Source: Lachnospiraceae bacterium
Lineage (GTDB): Bacteria > Bacillota > Clostridia > Lachnospirales > Lachnospiraceae
DNA length: 57,891 bases
Assembly (NCBI GenBank): GCA_016282745.1
Contig: JAEELL010000043.1
Location: forward strand, 1-57,891
Reading direction: 5' to 3'
In this document: positions 16,723 through 24,671 of the stretch, in pieces
Layout of the letters: each line of letters starts with the position of its first letter
How positions within the stretch are numbered: the first letter of the stretch is position 1
Program-made: the position numbers and the translations under genes
Notes under the pieces: model-generated
Databases searched by the model: none
What the model saw: the letters and a program-made list of their open reading frames with translations, nothing else
Told to the model about the DNA's origin: nothing

Positions 16723-18408
16723 ATGGAAAAATTCAGAATTAAATCTAATTATAAAAGACATATCCTCATTGTTGATGACGAAATTATAAACCGTGAAATT
16801 ATCGGTAATTTTCTTCAATCAAAATACGAAATCACTTATGCCTCCAATGGAAGTGAAGCCATAGACATTATAGAAAACAGAGAAAACAAATTCTCTCTGA
16901 TTCTTTTGGATTTATTTATGCCTGTTATGGATGGTTTTGAACTGCTTGATATTATGAACGAATCCGGTCTGGTTAAATCTACCCCGGTCATTGTTATGAC
17001 AGCCGACAAAAGTGCTGAGATAAAGTGTATCAAACTTGGTGCAATAGACTTTATTACAAAGCCCTTCGATTTGCCGGAGGTTATTATTGCCCGTTGCGAA
17101 CGAATCATTGAATTTTTCGAGGACAAAAATCTTATTAACATCGCAGAAAAGGATTCACTTACCGGTTTGTATACAAAAGATTTTTTCTTTGAATATATCA
17201 GACAGATCAACACTTTATCTTCATCGGATCCTATGGATGCTATATTTATTAATATCAATAATTTTCACCTGATTAATGAATTGTACGGCAGAAAGAAGGG
17301 CGATCTGGCATTGAAAAAAATAGGCGAAAAATTATTATCCATAGCCAACAACACTTTAGGAATCGGCTGCAGAATAGAGTCAGACAATTTTTATTTTTAC
17401 TGTTCGCCTCAGGATGATTATGCTGATATGTTAAAAGAAGTTCAGTCTGCCTTTGACTGTTGTGACAATCATCATAAAATCACACTTCGAATGGGTATCT
17501 GTAAAAATATAACACCTGACGAAGAAATAGAAATATTTTTTGACAGAGCAAAATCTGCATGCGATACAATCAAAAATGACTTCACTAAACAAATTGCATA
17601 CTTTAACAATGAATTAAAAGAAACTTCAATATTTAATGCTAAACTGATAGATGACCTGGATGATGCCATAGCAAATAATGATTTAATAGTTTATTATCAG
17701 CCTAAGTATGGAATTCTGACAGATACACCTGTACTAAAAAGTGCTGAAGCTTTAATTCGTTGGAACCATCCGGAGTTAGGTATGATAAGTCCCGGAAAAT
17801 TCATTCCGCTGTTTGAGAGTAACGGGCTCATCCAAAAATTAGACCAATATGTATGGGAACAGGCAGCAAAACAAATCAAGGCATGGAAAGAGAAGTACAA
17901 TAAGACCATTCCTATTTCAGTAAATGTTTCAAGAGTAGACATTTACGATCTAACTCTTGAAGACAGGCTTAACCAGATACTTATTGAAAATGAAATATCC
18001 ACTTCAGAGTTAATGCTAGAAATAACCGAATCTGCTTATGCAGAAAATGCAGCAATACTTGTAAGCGTAGTAAACAAGCTGAGAGAGAACGGCTTCAAAA
18101 TAGAAATGGACGATTTTGGTTCCGGTTACTCATCACTTAATATGCTCACATCATTACCAATCGACATATTGAAAATTGACATGATTTTTATACGAAATAT
18201 GATGAATGATGCTAAGAGCTTAAAGATGCTTGAACTTATTCTCGATATTGCCAAATTTCTTCATGTACCTGTTGTAGCTGAAGGAGTGGAGACAAAAGAA
18301 CAACTGACAATATTAAAAGAACGCGGCTGTGATATAATTCAGGGATACTATTTTTCAAAACCGGTGCCTCCTGAAGAATTCACGCCTTTCATTGAAGCAA
18401 TGCTTTAA
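16723..18408 (+). CDS. Receiver-GGDEF(degenerate)-EAL c-di-GMP regulator
   Basis: 561 residues. The receiver domain (10-130) has acidic Asp18-Asp19, phospho-acceptor Asp63 in LLDLFMPVMDG, and Lys in ITKPFD. A GGDEF domain begins DSLTGLYTKDFF, but its active-site loop reads RIESDNF instead of RxGGDEF, so cyclase activity is unlikely. The EAL domain has SAEALIRW (Glu342), SVNVSRVD, LEITES, MDDFGSGYSSLNML, LKID, VAEGVET and QGYYFSKP, all needed for phosphodiesterase activity. It therefore probably degrades c-di-GMP under phosphorylation control. It follows the permease-kinase by 12 bp with GGGAGG ahead of its ATG, and the HPt gene comes next. Confidence 0.92.
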   Translation: MEKFRIKSNYKRHILIVDDEIINREIIGNFLQSKYEITYASNGSEAIDIIENRENKFSLILLDLFMPVMDGFELLDIMNESGLVKSTPVIVMTADKSAEIKCIKLGAIDFITKPFDLPEVIIARCERIIEFFEDKNLINIAEKDSLTGLYTKDFFFEYIRQINTLSSSDPMDAIFININNFHLINELYGRKKGDLALKKIGEKLLSIANNTLGIGCRIESDNFYFYCSPQDDYADMLKEVQSAFDCCDNHHKITLRMGICKNITPDEEIEIFFDRAKSACDTIKNDFTKQIAYFNNELKETSIFNAKLIDDLDDAIANNDLIVYYQPKYGILTDTPVLKSAEALIRWNHPELGMISPGKFIPLFESNGLIQKLDQYVWEQAAKQIKAWKEKYNKTIPISVNVSRVDIYDLTLEDRLNQILIENEISTSELMLEITESAYAENAAILVSVVNKLRENGFKIEMDDFGSGYSSLNMLTSLPIDILKIDMIFIRNMMNDAKSLKMLELILDIAKFLHVPVVAEGVETKEQLTILKERGCDIIQGYYFSKPVPPEEFTPFIEAML

Positions 18409-18423
18409 TTCGGAGGATACAAT

Positions 18424-18765
18424 ATGATTACACTGGATAAATTAGTTAAATACGGTGCAAATACCGAAGAAGCTCTTAACAGGTGCTACGGAAACACTTC
18501 ATTATATATTAAACTGGTGCAGACAATTACAACTGATGACAACTTGGAAAAATTAAAAAACGCCTTGGATAAGAACGATTTGAACGAGGCATTTCAAGCG
18601 GCCCATGCTCTCAAGGGTACACTTGGGAACCTGTCTCTTACCCCATTATATGAACCGACAGTTGAAATAACTGAATTATTAAGGGCCAGAAAAGAAATGG
18701 ACTACACTCCGTATATTGATAAAATTGTCGAAAAATATAACGAATTAATCGCACTCTGCGATTGA
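18424..18765 (+). CDS. Histidine phosphotransfer (HPt) protein
   Basis: A 113-residue all-helical protein. FQAAHALKGTLGNLSL is the HPt signature, with phospho-accepting His61 and the following KGxxxNL pattern. It closes the operon 15 bp after the EAL gene, with GGAGG upstream. In a phosphorelay it would pass phosphate between the receiver attached to the permease-kinase and the receiver of the EAL protein. The rplU promoter -35 box overlaps its stop codon. Confidence 0.9.
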   Translation: MITLDKLVKYGANTEEALNRCYGNTSLYIKLVQTITTDDNLEKLKNALDKNDLNEAFQAAHALKGTLGNLSLTPLYEPTVEITELLRARKEMDYTPYIDKIVEKYNELIALCD

Positions 18766-18790
18766 CAAGGATATAACTATGTGCTAATAT
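18762..18790 (+). promoter_or_regulatory. rplU operon promoter
   Basis: TTGACA (18762-18767), a 17-bp spacer and TAATAT (18785-18790) with a TG before the -10. The -35 overlaps the stop codon of the HPt gene. Confidence 0.8.
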
Positions 18791-18796
18791 AGTTGA

Positions 18797-18877
18797 GTAT
18801 GCCGCACAGTGAGGTCTCAAAGTATTGATTTGATCAATCACCGAAGCTGGCGAGTAATGGGTAATAGGAGGTGCCGT
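18797..18877 (+). ncRNA. Ribosomal protein L21 leader
   Basis: The transcript segment between this promoter and rplU contains GCCGCACAGTGAGGTCTC and ACCGAAGCTGGCGAGTAATG, then the rplU AGGAGG. This matches the Firmicute L21 leader motif found upstream of rplU, thought to bind L21 for autoregulation. The identification rests on sequence memory and position, not a computed fold. Confidence 0.7.
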
Positions 18878-19186
18878 ATGTACGCAGTTATAGCAACAGG
18901 TGGAAAACAGTATAAAGTTTCTGAAGGTGATACAATCAGAGTTGAGAAACTCGGTGTAGACGCTGGAGCAAAATATACTTTTGACCAGGTTCTTCTCGTA
19001 AGTGGAGATGACGTTAAAGTTGGCGAGCCTACAGTTGCTGGAGCTTCAGTAGAAGCAACAGTAGTTGGTGATGGAAAAGCTAAAAAGGTTATCGTATACA
19101 AATACAAGAGAAAATCAGGTTACCATAAGAAAAATGGTCACAGACAGCAGTATACAGAGCTTAAGATTGAAAAGATCAACGCTTAA
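18878..19186 (+). CDS. rplU: 50S ribosomal protein L21
   Basis: The 102-residue protein begins MYAVIATGGKQYKVSEGDTI and ends with the conserved KRKSGYHKKNGHRQQYTELK, standard for L21, which binds 23S rRNA near L20. The start at 18878 is set by AGGAGG; the in-frame extension back to 18809 lies in the leader RNA. First gene of the rplU-prp-rpmA cluster. Confidence 0.97.
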   Translation: MYAVIATGGKQYKVSEGDTIRVEKLGVDAGAKYTFDQVLLVSGDDVKVGEPTVAGASVEATVVGDGKAKKVIVYKYKRKSGYHKKNGHRQQYTELKIEKINA

Positions 19187-19203
19187 TTTTGGATGGTGCT
19201 TAG

Positions 19204-19530
19204 ATGACAAATGTTATTATTTATAGCACTGATAACAGATATTTTCATATCAATGTAGCCGGTCATTCCGGATATGCTGATGCAGGTGAAGATATCGTTT
19301 GTGCGGGGATATCGATTTTGGTTACTACATTTGAGAATTCATTAGATCAATTAACTGATGACAAGTACAGTGTATCAGCCATTGAAGAAGGAGATGCCGT
19401 TATTGATATTATCATAGAAGGTGTTCCAAGCGATGAATCCCAGCTATTATTCAAGTCATTAATTATTGGACTTGAACTGATTAAAGAAGAATACGATGAT
19501 TATATTTCATTAGACTATAAGGAGGTATAG
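19204..19530 (+). CDS. prp: Ribosomal-processing cysteine protease Prp
   Basis: A 108-residue protein of the YsxB/Prp family. [18 protein letters not shown] holds the catalytic His and Cys. In Firmicutes, Prp removes the N-terminal extension of L27, which is encoded two bases downstream here and does carry the cleavage motif. Gene order L21-Prp-L27 is conserved. The spacing implies coupled expression. Confidence 0.93.
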   Translation: MTNVIIYSTDNRYFHINVAGHSGYADAGEDIVCAGISILVTTFENSLDQLTDDKYSVSAIEEGDAVIDIIIEGVPSDESQLLFKSLIIGLELIKEEYDDYISLDYKEV

Positions 19531-19532
19531 CT

Positions 19533-19817
19533 ATGTTAAAATTGAACCTTCAGTTTTTCGCCCACAAAAAGGGAGTTGGTTCTACAAAGAACGGTAGAGA
19601 TTCTGAGTCAAAGAGACTTGGTGCCAAGAGAGCAGACGGACAGTTTGTTAAAGCTGGAAACATTCTTTACAGACAGCGTGGTACAAAAATTCACCCTGGC
19701 GTTAATGTAGGCCGTGGTGGTGATGATACATTATTTGCAACAGCAGATGGTATCGTTAGATTTGAGAAAAAGGATAAGAACAGAAAACAGGTTTCTGTAT
19801 ATCCGGTAGCTGAATAA
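19533..19817 (+). CDS. rpmA: 50S ribosomal protein L27 with cleavable N-terminus
   Basis: 94 residues. The start [20 protein letters not shown] carries the Firmicute-type extension with LQFFA, which Prp cuts so that mature L27 begins HKKG and reaches the peptidyl-transferase centre. [20 protein letters not shown] and [19 protein letters not shown] are the family core. AAGGAGG upstream overlaps the end of prp. A hairpin follows before obgE. Confidence 0.97.
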   Translation: MLKLNLQFFAHKKGVGSTKNGRDSESKRLGAKRADGQFVKAGNILYRQRGTKIHPGVNVGRGGDDTLFATADGIVRFEKKDKNRKQVSVYPVAE

Positions 19818-19831
19818 GTAGGAATTCATCA

Positions 19832-19866
19832 GGCTTCAAATCATGTTTGGTTTGAAGCCTTTTCTT
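19832..19866 (+). terminator. Terminator or attenuator between rpmA and obgE
   Basis: Arms GGCTTCAAA (19832-19840) and TTTGAAGCC (19851-19859) are followed by TTTTCTTT. obgE may be read through it or from its own promoter. Confidence 0.7.
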
Positions 19867-19905
19867 TATAAGAGATAAGAGTCTTAAATAAAAAGGAGGT
19901 AACCC

Positions 19906-21192
19906 ATGTTTGCAGATAGCGCAAAGATCTTTATAAAATCCGGAAAAGGCGGAGACGGTCACGTTTCTTTCAGAAGAGAAAAATATGTTCCAAACGGCGG
20001 TCCTGACGGTGGTGACGGCGGTAAAGGCGGAGACATTATATTCGAAGTTGATAAAGGTTTAAACACTCTCTATGAATTCAGACATAAGAGACAATACAAA
20101 GCAAGACCGGGAGAAGAGGGTGGCAAGAAGAACAAACATGGTGCCAACGGAGAAGATCTTATTATCAAGGTTCCGGAAGGAACTGTAATTCGTGATGTTG
20201 AGACAAGAAAAGTCATTGCCGACATGAGTGGCGACAATACAAGAGTTATTGTACTCAAAGGCGGTAACGGTGGAAAAGGAAACCAGCATTATGCCACATC
20301 AACAATGCAGGCTCCAAAATATGCACAGCCCGGTCAAAAGAGTCTTGAATTAGAAGTGTATCTCGAGCTAAAAGTAATTGCAGACGTTGGTCTTGTAGGA
20401 TTTCCAAATGTTGGAAAGTCAACTTTCTTATCAAGAGTAACAAATGCTCAGCCAAAGATTGCCAACTATCACTTCACAACTCTTAACCCTAATCTTGGTG
20501 TTGTTGATTTAGATGGCGGAAAGGGTTTTGTTATTGCTGATATTCCGGGACTTATCGAAGGTGCATCTGAAGGAATCGGACTTGGTCACGAATTTTTAAA
20601 ACATATTGAGAGAACAAAAGTTATTATTCACATGGTTGATGCAGCTTCAGTTGAAGGAAGAGATCCTATTGCTGACATAAAAGCAATTAACAAAGAGCTT
20701 GAGGCATTTAACCCTGATTTATTAAAGAGACCACAGGTAATTGCCGCAAATAAAATAGATGCATTCTATGACGGCAATTCAGATGTAATCGATGAGATGA
20801 AAAAAGAATTTGAGCCTCAGGGAATGAAAGTCTTTCCTATTTCTGCTGTCAGCGGAAAAGGTCTGAAAGAACTTCTCTATTATGTTCGTGAAATGCTTGA
20901 TAACTTCGATGATTCACCTACAGTTTTCGAATCAGAGTACGATCCAACTGAGTTTATTGATAATTCTCAGGATCCATATACTGTCGAAAAGATTGAAGAT
21001 GGTGTTTATTCCATTGAAGGACCTCGTATCGAAAAGATGCTTGGTTATACAAATCTTGAATCTGAAAAAGGCTTCATGTTCTTCCAGAATTTCATGAAAG
21101 ACAACGGTATTCTTAAGGAACTTGAAGATTTGGGAATCGAAGACGGTGACACAGTAAAAATCTACGGTCACATGTTTGATTATTACAAATAA
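19906..21192 (+). CDS. obgE: GTPase Obg
   Basis: 428 residues. The Gly-rich OBG fold opens FADSAKIFIKSGKGGDGHVS and includes GGPDGGDGGKGGD. The G domain has GFPNVGKST (P-loop), TTLNPNLG (switch I), DIPGLIEGASEGIGLG (switch II) and NKID. A C-terminal OCT domain covers the last 70 residues or so (YSIEGPRIEKML, GHMFDYYK). It is an essential ribosome-assembly and stringent-response GTPase. AAGGAGG is eight bases before the ATG. It belongs to the conserved L21-L27-Obg cluster. Confidence 0.97.
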   Translation: MFADSAKIFIKSGKGGDGHVSFRREKYVPNGGPDGGDGGKGGDIIFEVDKGLNTLYEFRHKRQYKARPGEEGGKKNKHGANGEDLIIKVPEGTVIRDVETRKVIADMSGDNTRVIVLKGGNGGKGNQHYATSTMQAPKYAQPGQKSLELEVYLELKVIADVGLVGFPNVGKSTFLSRVTNAQPKIANYHFTTLNPNLGVVDLDGGKGFVIADIPGLIEGASEGIGLGHEFLKHIERTKVIIHMVDAASVEGRDPIADIKAINKELEAFNPDLLKRPQVIAANKIDAFYDGNSDVIDEMKKEFEPQGMKVFPISAVSGKGLKELLYYVREMLDNFDDSPTVFESEYDPTEFIDNSQDPYTVEKIEDGVYSIEGPRIEKMLGYTNLESEKGFMFFQNFMKDNGILKELEDLGIEDGDTVKIYGHMFDYYK

Positions 21193-21258
21193 CAAACAAT
21201 TTGTATTCCTGCACAAACAAGAATATTAACCATAAATATATTAGATTGGAGAGATATT

Positions 21259-21552
21259 ATGAATAGCAAACAGAGAGCATATTTAAGAAAAATCGCTGCA
21301 ACTATTGATCCGATATTTCAAATAGGCAAATCATCTGTCACACCTGAGATAACAAGTGCAATCGCTGAAGCTTTAGAAGCAAGAGAACTCATCAAAATTA
21401 CTGTTTTAAAGAACTGTTTTGATGACTGCAGAGATGTAGCTGAAACATTGGCAGAAAGAACTCATTCAGAAGTTGTTCATGTTGTAGGCAGAAAGATTGT
21501 TTTATACAAACCTGCAAAAGATGAGGCAAAAAGAAAAATCATTTTACCATAA
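21259..21552 (+). CDS. yhbY: CRM-domain RNA-binding protein YhbY
   Basis: A 97-residue single CRM domain: MNSKQRAYLRKIAATIDPIF, IGKSSVTPEI, ARELIKITVL and VVHVVGRKIVLYK. These proteins bind pre-50S particles. TTGGAGAG precedes the ATG. The place after obgE and before nadD is conserved in Firmicutes. Confidence 0.93.
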   Translation: MNSKQRAYLRKIAATIDPIFQIGKSSVTPEITSAIAEALEARELIKITVLKNCFDDCRDVAETLAERTHSEVVHVVGRKIVLYKPAKDEAKRKIILP

Positions 21553-21635
21553 TAGTATAATAATTTGCTGATTTAGTTAGTTATTGATTTATATACCAAT
21601 TATCATAATTTACATTTTATATGTTGGAGGTAAAT

Positions 21636-22835
21636 ATGAGAACAGGAATACTTGGTGGAACATTTGACCCTATACACAGGGCTCATATTAATATTGCAAT
21701 AAAGGCATATGAAGAATTTGGACTTGATAAGGTACTGTTTATGCCATCTCCAAATCCACCTCACAAGAATGAGAAAGAAATTACAGATATAACTCACAGA
21801 ATTAATATGATTAAGCTAGTTACAGACAGCAATCCGAAATTAGAATTCTCAAATTTCGAATTATCAAGAGAAGGTAAAGTCTATTCAGCAGACACTTTAA
21901 CGCTCTACAAATCTTCACATCCGGATGAAGAATTATTTTTCATAATGGGAAGCGATTCTCTCTATTCATTTGACAATTGGTACAAACCGGAGGTCATTGT
22001 GAAAATGGCAACTATCCTGGTTGCCTGCAGAGAAGATAACACCAACAATACTCTCAAAGAAAAAATTGAATATTTGAGAAAAAAATATGATTGTGAGATA
22101 CATGAAATTTATCTCAAAGCAAGCAATATTTCTTCAACCATGATTCGTCAGAACGCATACAGCGTAAAACTGAGTGATTTTGTTCCTGACGCTGTAGCTG
22201 ATTATATTATTTCCAATAATCTGTACAAGACATATATAGGTTCAAAACGATTTACCAATGCACAGATTCTTGATGACTTACAAAAAAGTCTTAAGCCATC
22301 GAGATACGAGCACACTTTAAGTGTTGCCGATACCGCAAAAAAATTAGCTGACACATTTGGAGAAAATCCTAACAAGGCTTATCTTGCAGGATTACTTCAC
22401 GACTGTGCAAAGTGCATTGATGACGAGCAGAGTATTGAAATGTGCAAAGATAATAATATTGAATTGTCTGATTTTGAATTAAACAATCCGGCTTTGATAC
22501 ATGCAAAACTCGGTGCATTTCTTGCTCAGACAAAGTATCATATTATAGACGAAGACATAATAAATGCAATTGCATATCATACGACAGGAAGACCTGACAT
22601 GTCTTTGCTTGAGAAAATAATATTTGTTGCAGACTATATAGAGCCACTTAGAACCAAGCAGCCTTATCTTTCAATGCTTAGAGAATGTGCATTCAAAGAT
22701 CTTGATTACACAATTTACAGAATTTCGGAAGATACGTTAGAATATCTGAAAAAAGCAACAGAAAATGAAAATCAGATAGATACAAACACAAAAGATACAT
22801 ATTTATATTATAAAAATGTTGTAGAAAACCGTTAA
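21636..22835 (+). CDS. nadD: NadD-YqeK fusion (nicotinate-nucleotide adenylyltransferase and HD phosphohydrolase)
   Basis: 400 residues starting at 21636 after TTGGAGG; the ATG at 21621 precedes this site and is ignored. Residues 1-200 are NadD: GILGGTFDPIHRAHINIA (usual motif HxGH, here HRAH), PSPNPPHKN, FIMGSDSLYSFDNWY and ISSTMIR. Residues 205-400 are YqeK, an HD-domain Ap4A hydrolase: RYEHTLSVADTAKKLA, LAGLLHDCAKC (HD pair), YHTTGRPDMS and IIFVADYIEPLR. Separate genes are usual in Bacillus; the fused form occurs in some Clostridia. It would make deamido-NAD and remove Ap4A. Confidence 0.93.
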   Translation: MRTGILGGTFDPIHRAHINIAIKAYEEFGLDKVLFMPSPNPPHKNEKEITDITHRINMIKLVTDSNPKLEFSNFELSREGKVYSADTLTLYKSSHPDEELFFIMGSDSLYSFDNWYKPEVIVKMATILVACREDNTNNTLKEKIEYLRKKYDCEIHEIYLKASNISSTMIRQNAYSVKLSDFVPDAVADYIISNNLYKTYIGSKRFTNAQILDDLQKSLKPSRYEHTLSVADTAKKLADTFGENPNKAYLAGLLHDCAKCIDDEQSIEMCKDNNIELSDFELNNPALIHAKLGAFLAQTKYHIIDEDIINAIAYHTTGRPDMSLLEKIIFVADYIEPLRTKQPYLSMLRECAFKDLDYTIYRISEDTLEYLKKATENENQIDTNTKDTYLYYKNVVENR

Positions 22836-22846
22836 CAGGAGGAAAT

Positions 22847-23194
22847 ATGACTTCAAAAGAAATAGCTAAAATTGCTTATAATGCCCTCGATGACAAAAAG
22901 GGTATAGACATTTCAATTATAGATATCACAGAAATATCTGTCATTGCGGATTATTTCATTATTGCAGGAGGTAATAATGAGAATCAGGTGCAGGCAATGG
23001 TTGATTCAGTTGATGAAGAATTATCAAAAGAAGGCATTCATGCAAATCATATAGAAGGCTACAGAAATGCCAACTGGGTTCTTATGGATTACAACGACGT
23101 AATTATTCACGTATTCAATCAGGATGACAGATTATTCTATGACCTTGAAAGAATCTGGAGAGACGGAAAAGAAATTGATATTAATTCTCTTTAA
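22847..23194 (+). CDS. rsfS: Ribosome silencing factor RsfS
   Basis: 115 residues. ISVIADYFIIAGGNNENQVQ, EGYRNANWVLMDYNDVIIHV and RLFYDLERIW are the iojap/RsfS core. RsfS binds L14 and blocks subunit joining when nutrients are scarce. It starts 11 bases after nadD-yqeK with AGGAGG. Confidence 0.95.
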   Translation: MTSKEIAKIAYNALDDKKGIDISIIDITEISVIADYFIIAGGNNENQVQAMVDSVDEELSKEGIHANHIEGYRNANWVLMDYNDVIIHVFNQDDRLFYDLERIWRDGKEIDINSL

Positions 23195-23255
23195 AACTTG
23201 GACAGATTCTAATCGGAATAATTGATAATAAAGAATTAATTACAGGAGACTAATT

Positions 23256-24560
23256 ATGTGGGCATATGAATCAGTTTTTTATCAGATATATCCTTTAGGA
23301 TTCTGCGGTGCTCCATTTGAAAACGACGGAATTCTTACTCACAGAATTTTAAAGGTAAACAATTGGATTGAGCATATTAAGGAAACAGGAGCAAATGCTA
23401 TTTATTTTTCGCCTGTTTTCGAATCAGATACTCATGGATATAACACCAGAGATTACAAGTTGATTGACAAACGTCTCGGAACTAACGAAGACTTCAAAAA
23501 AGTTTGCAAAAATCTCCACGACAACGGAATAAAAGTCGTGTTAGACGGAGTATTCAATCATTGTGGACGCGGTTTTGGTCCTTTTGAAGATGTTCTGAAG
23601 AACCGTGAGAATTCACCATACAGATATTGGTTCAACATTGATTTTGGTGGAAACTCCAACTACAATGACGGTCTTTGGTACGAAGGCTGGGAAGGCAACT
23701 ATGATTTGGTAAAACTCAACCTCTACAACGAAGAAGTTGTCAATTATCTTCTTGATGCAGTGAAATACTGGATAGAAGAGTTTGATATAGACGGAATTCG
23801 TCTTGATGTAGCATACTGTTTAGACTATGAATTCCTAAAGCGCTTGAGACGTCACTGTGATTCATTAAAAGAAGACTTTTTCCTTGTAGGAGAAATGTTG
23901 CATGGTGATTACAACCAGCGAATGAACGACGAAATGCTTCATTCCGCAACAAATTACGAGTGCTATAAAGGTTTATTTTCAAGTTTTAACAGCATGAATA
24001 TGTTCGAGATTAACCATTCATTGCTCAGACAGTTTGGTCCTGAAAACTGGACGCTGTACAAGGGTAAGCATCTGTTGTCTTTTGTTGACAATCATGATGT
24101 AACAAGAGTAGCCAGCATTTTGACGAACAGCAATCATTTACCTTTGATTTATGCTTTGATGTTTGGTATGCCTGGTATTCCTTGTGTTTATTACGGAAGT
24201 GAATGGGGCACAAAGGCCAATAAGAGCGAAGGAGATCCAGCTTTAAGACCTTGTTTTGAAAATTATGAGTTTAATGAATTAACTGCATTTATCTCAAAAC
24301 TTGCAAATGCAAAGAAAAATAGTGTAGCACTTAACTACGGCGATTTCACATCATCTGTTTTAACAAACAAACAATGTATTTTCAAAAGATACACAAACGA
24401 ACAGACGGTGTATGTATGCATCAATGCAGAGGAAAATGAATATACCGCATATTATAATTTTGGAAAAAACAGTGGTACAGATTTGATTACCGGTGATATA
24501 ATAGAACTCGGTGACCATATTGTATTGCCACCTTACAGTGCATTTTTCATTAAAATTTAA
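23256..24560 (+). CDS. Intracellular GH13 alpha-amylase-family enzyme
   Basis: 434 residues with no signal peptide. GH13 regions: DGVFNHCG (I), DGIRLDVAYCLD with nucleophile Asp184 (II), LVGEMLHG with acid Glu213 (III) and FVDNHD with Asp281 (IV). The compact length and cytosolic location suggest a maltodextrin-active hydrolase (neopullulanase/cyclomaltodextrinase-like or maltogenic), but specificity cannot be assigned. CAGGAG lies upstream. There is no neighbouring sugar transporter, and it ends 111 bp before the CobW gene. Confidence 0.88.
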   Translation: MWAYESVFYQIYPLGFCGAPFENDGILTHRILKVNNWIEHIKETGANAIYFSPVFESDTHGYNTRDYKLIDKRLGTNEDFKKVCKNLHDNGIKVVLDGVFNHCGRGFGPFEDVLKNRENSPYRYWFNIDFGGNSNYNDGLWYEGWEGNYDLVKLNLYNEEVVNYLLDAVKYWIEEFDIDGIRLDVAYCLDYEFLKRLRRHCDSLKEDFFLVGEMLHGDYNQRMNDEMLHSATNYECYKGLFSSFNSMNMFEINHSLLRQFGPENWTLYKGKHLLSFVDNHDVTRVASILTNSNHLPLIYALMFGMPGIPCVYYGSEWGTKANKSEGDPALRPCFENYEFNELTAFISKLANAKKNSVALNYGDFTSSVLTNKQCIFKRYTNEQTVYVCINAEENEYTAYYNFGKNSGTDLITGDIIELGDHIVLPPYSAFFIKI

Positions 24561-24587
24561 ATATTATTGTTTATTCATAAGAATACA

Positions 24588-24626
24588 GATATCAATATTT
24601 ATAAAAAAAATGATATCAATATTTAT
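24588..24626 (+). promoter_or_regulatory. 15-bp direct repeat before the CobW GTPase gene
   Basis: GATATCAATATTTAT occurs exactly at 24588-24602 and 24612-24626, 24 bp apart. Both contain the palindromes GATATC and AATATT. It could be a metal-regulator operator or a simple duplication; it does not match the Zur consensus I know. Confidence 0.5.
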
Positions 24627-24671
24627 TTATCAGATAATAAATTACAATCTCATTAGAAAGGATATGGTAAA

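Noticed and set aside
18809-18877. Extended N-terminus for L21
   Set aside because: The segment is leader RNA; AGGAGG sits directly before ATG 18878.
24588-24626. Zur-box interpretation of the repeat before the CobW gene
   Set aside because: It does not match the Firmicute Zur or Fur consensus I know; kept only as an unassigned repeat.
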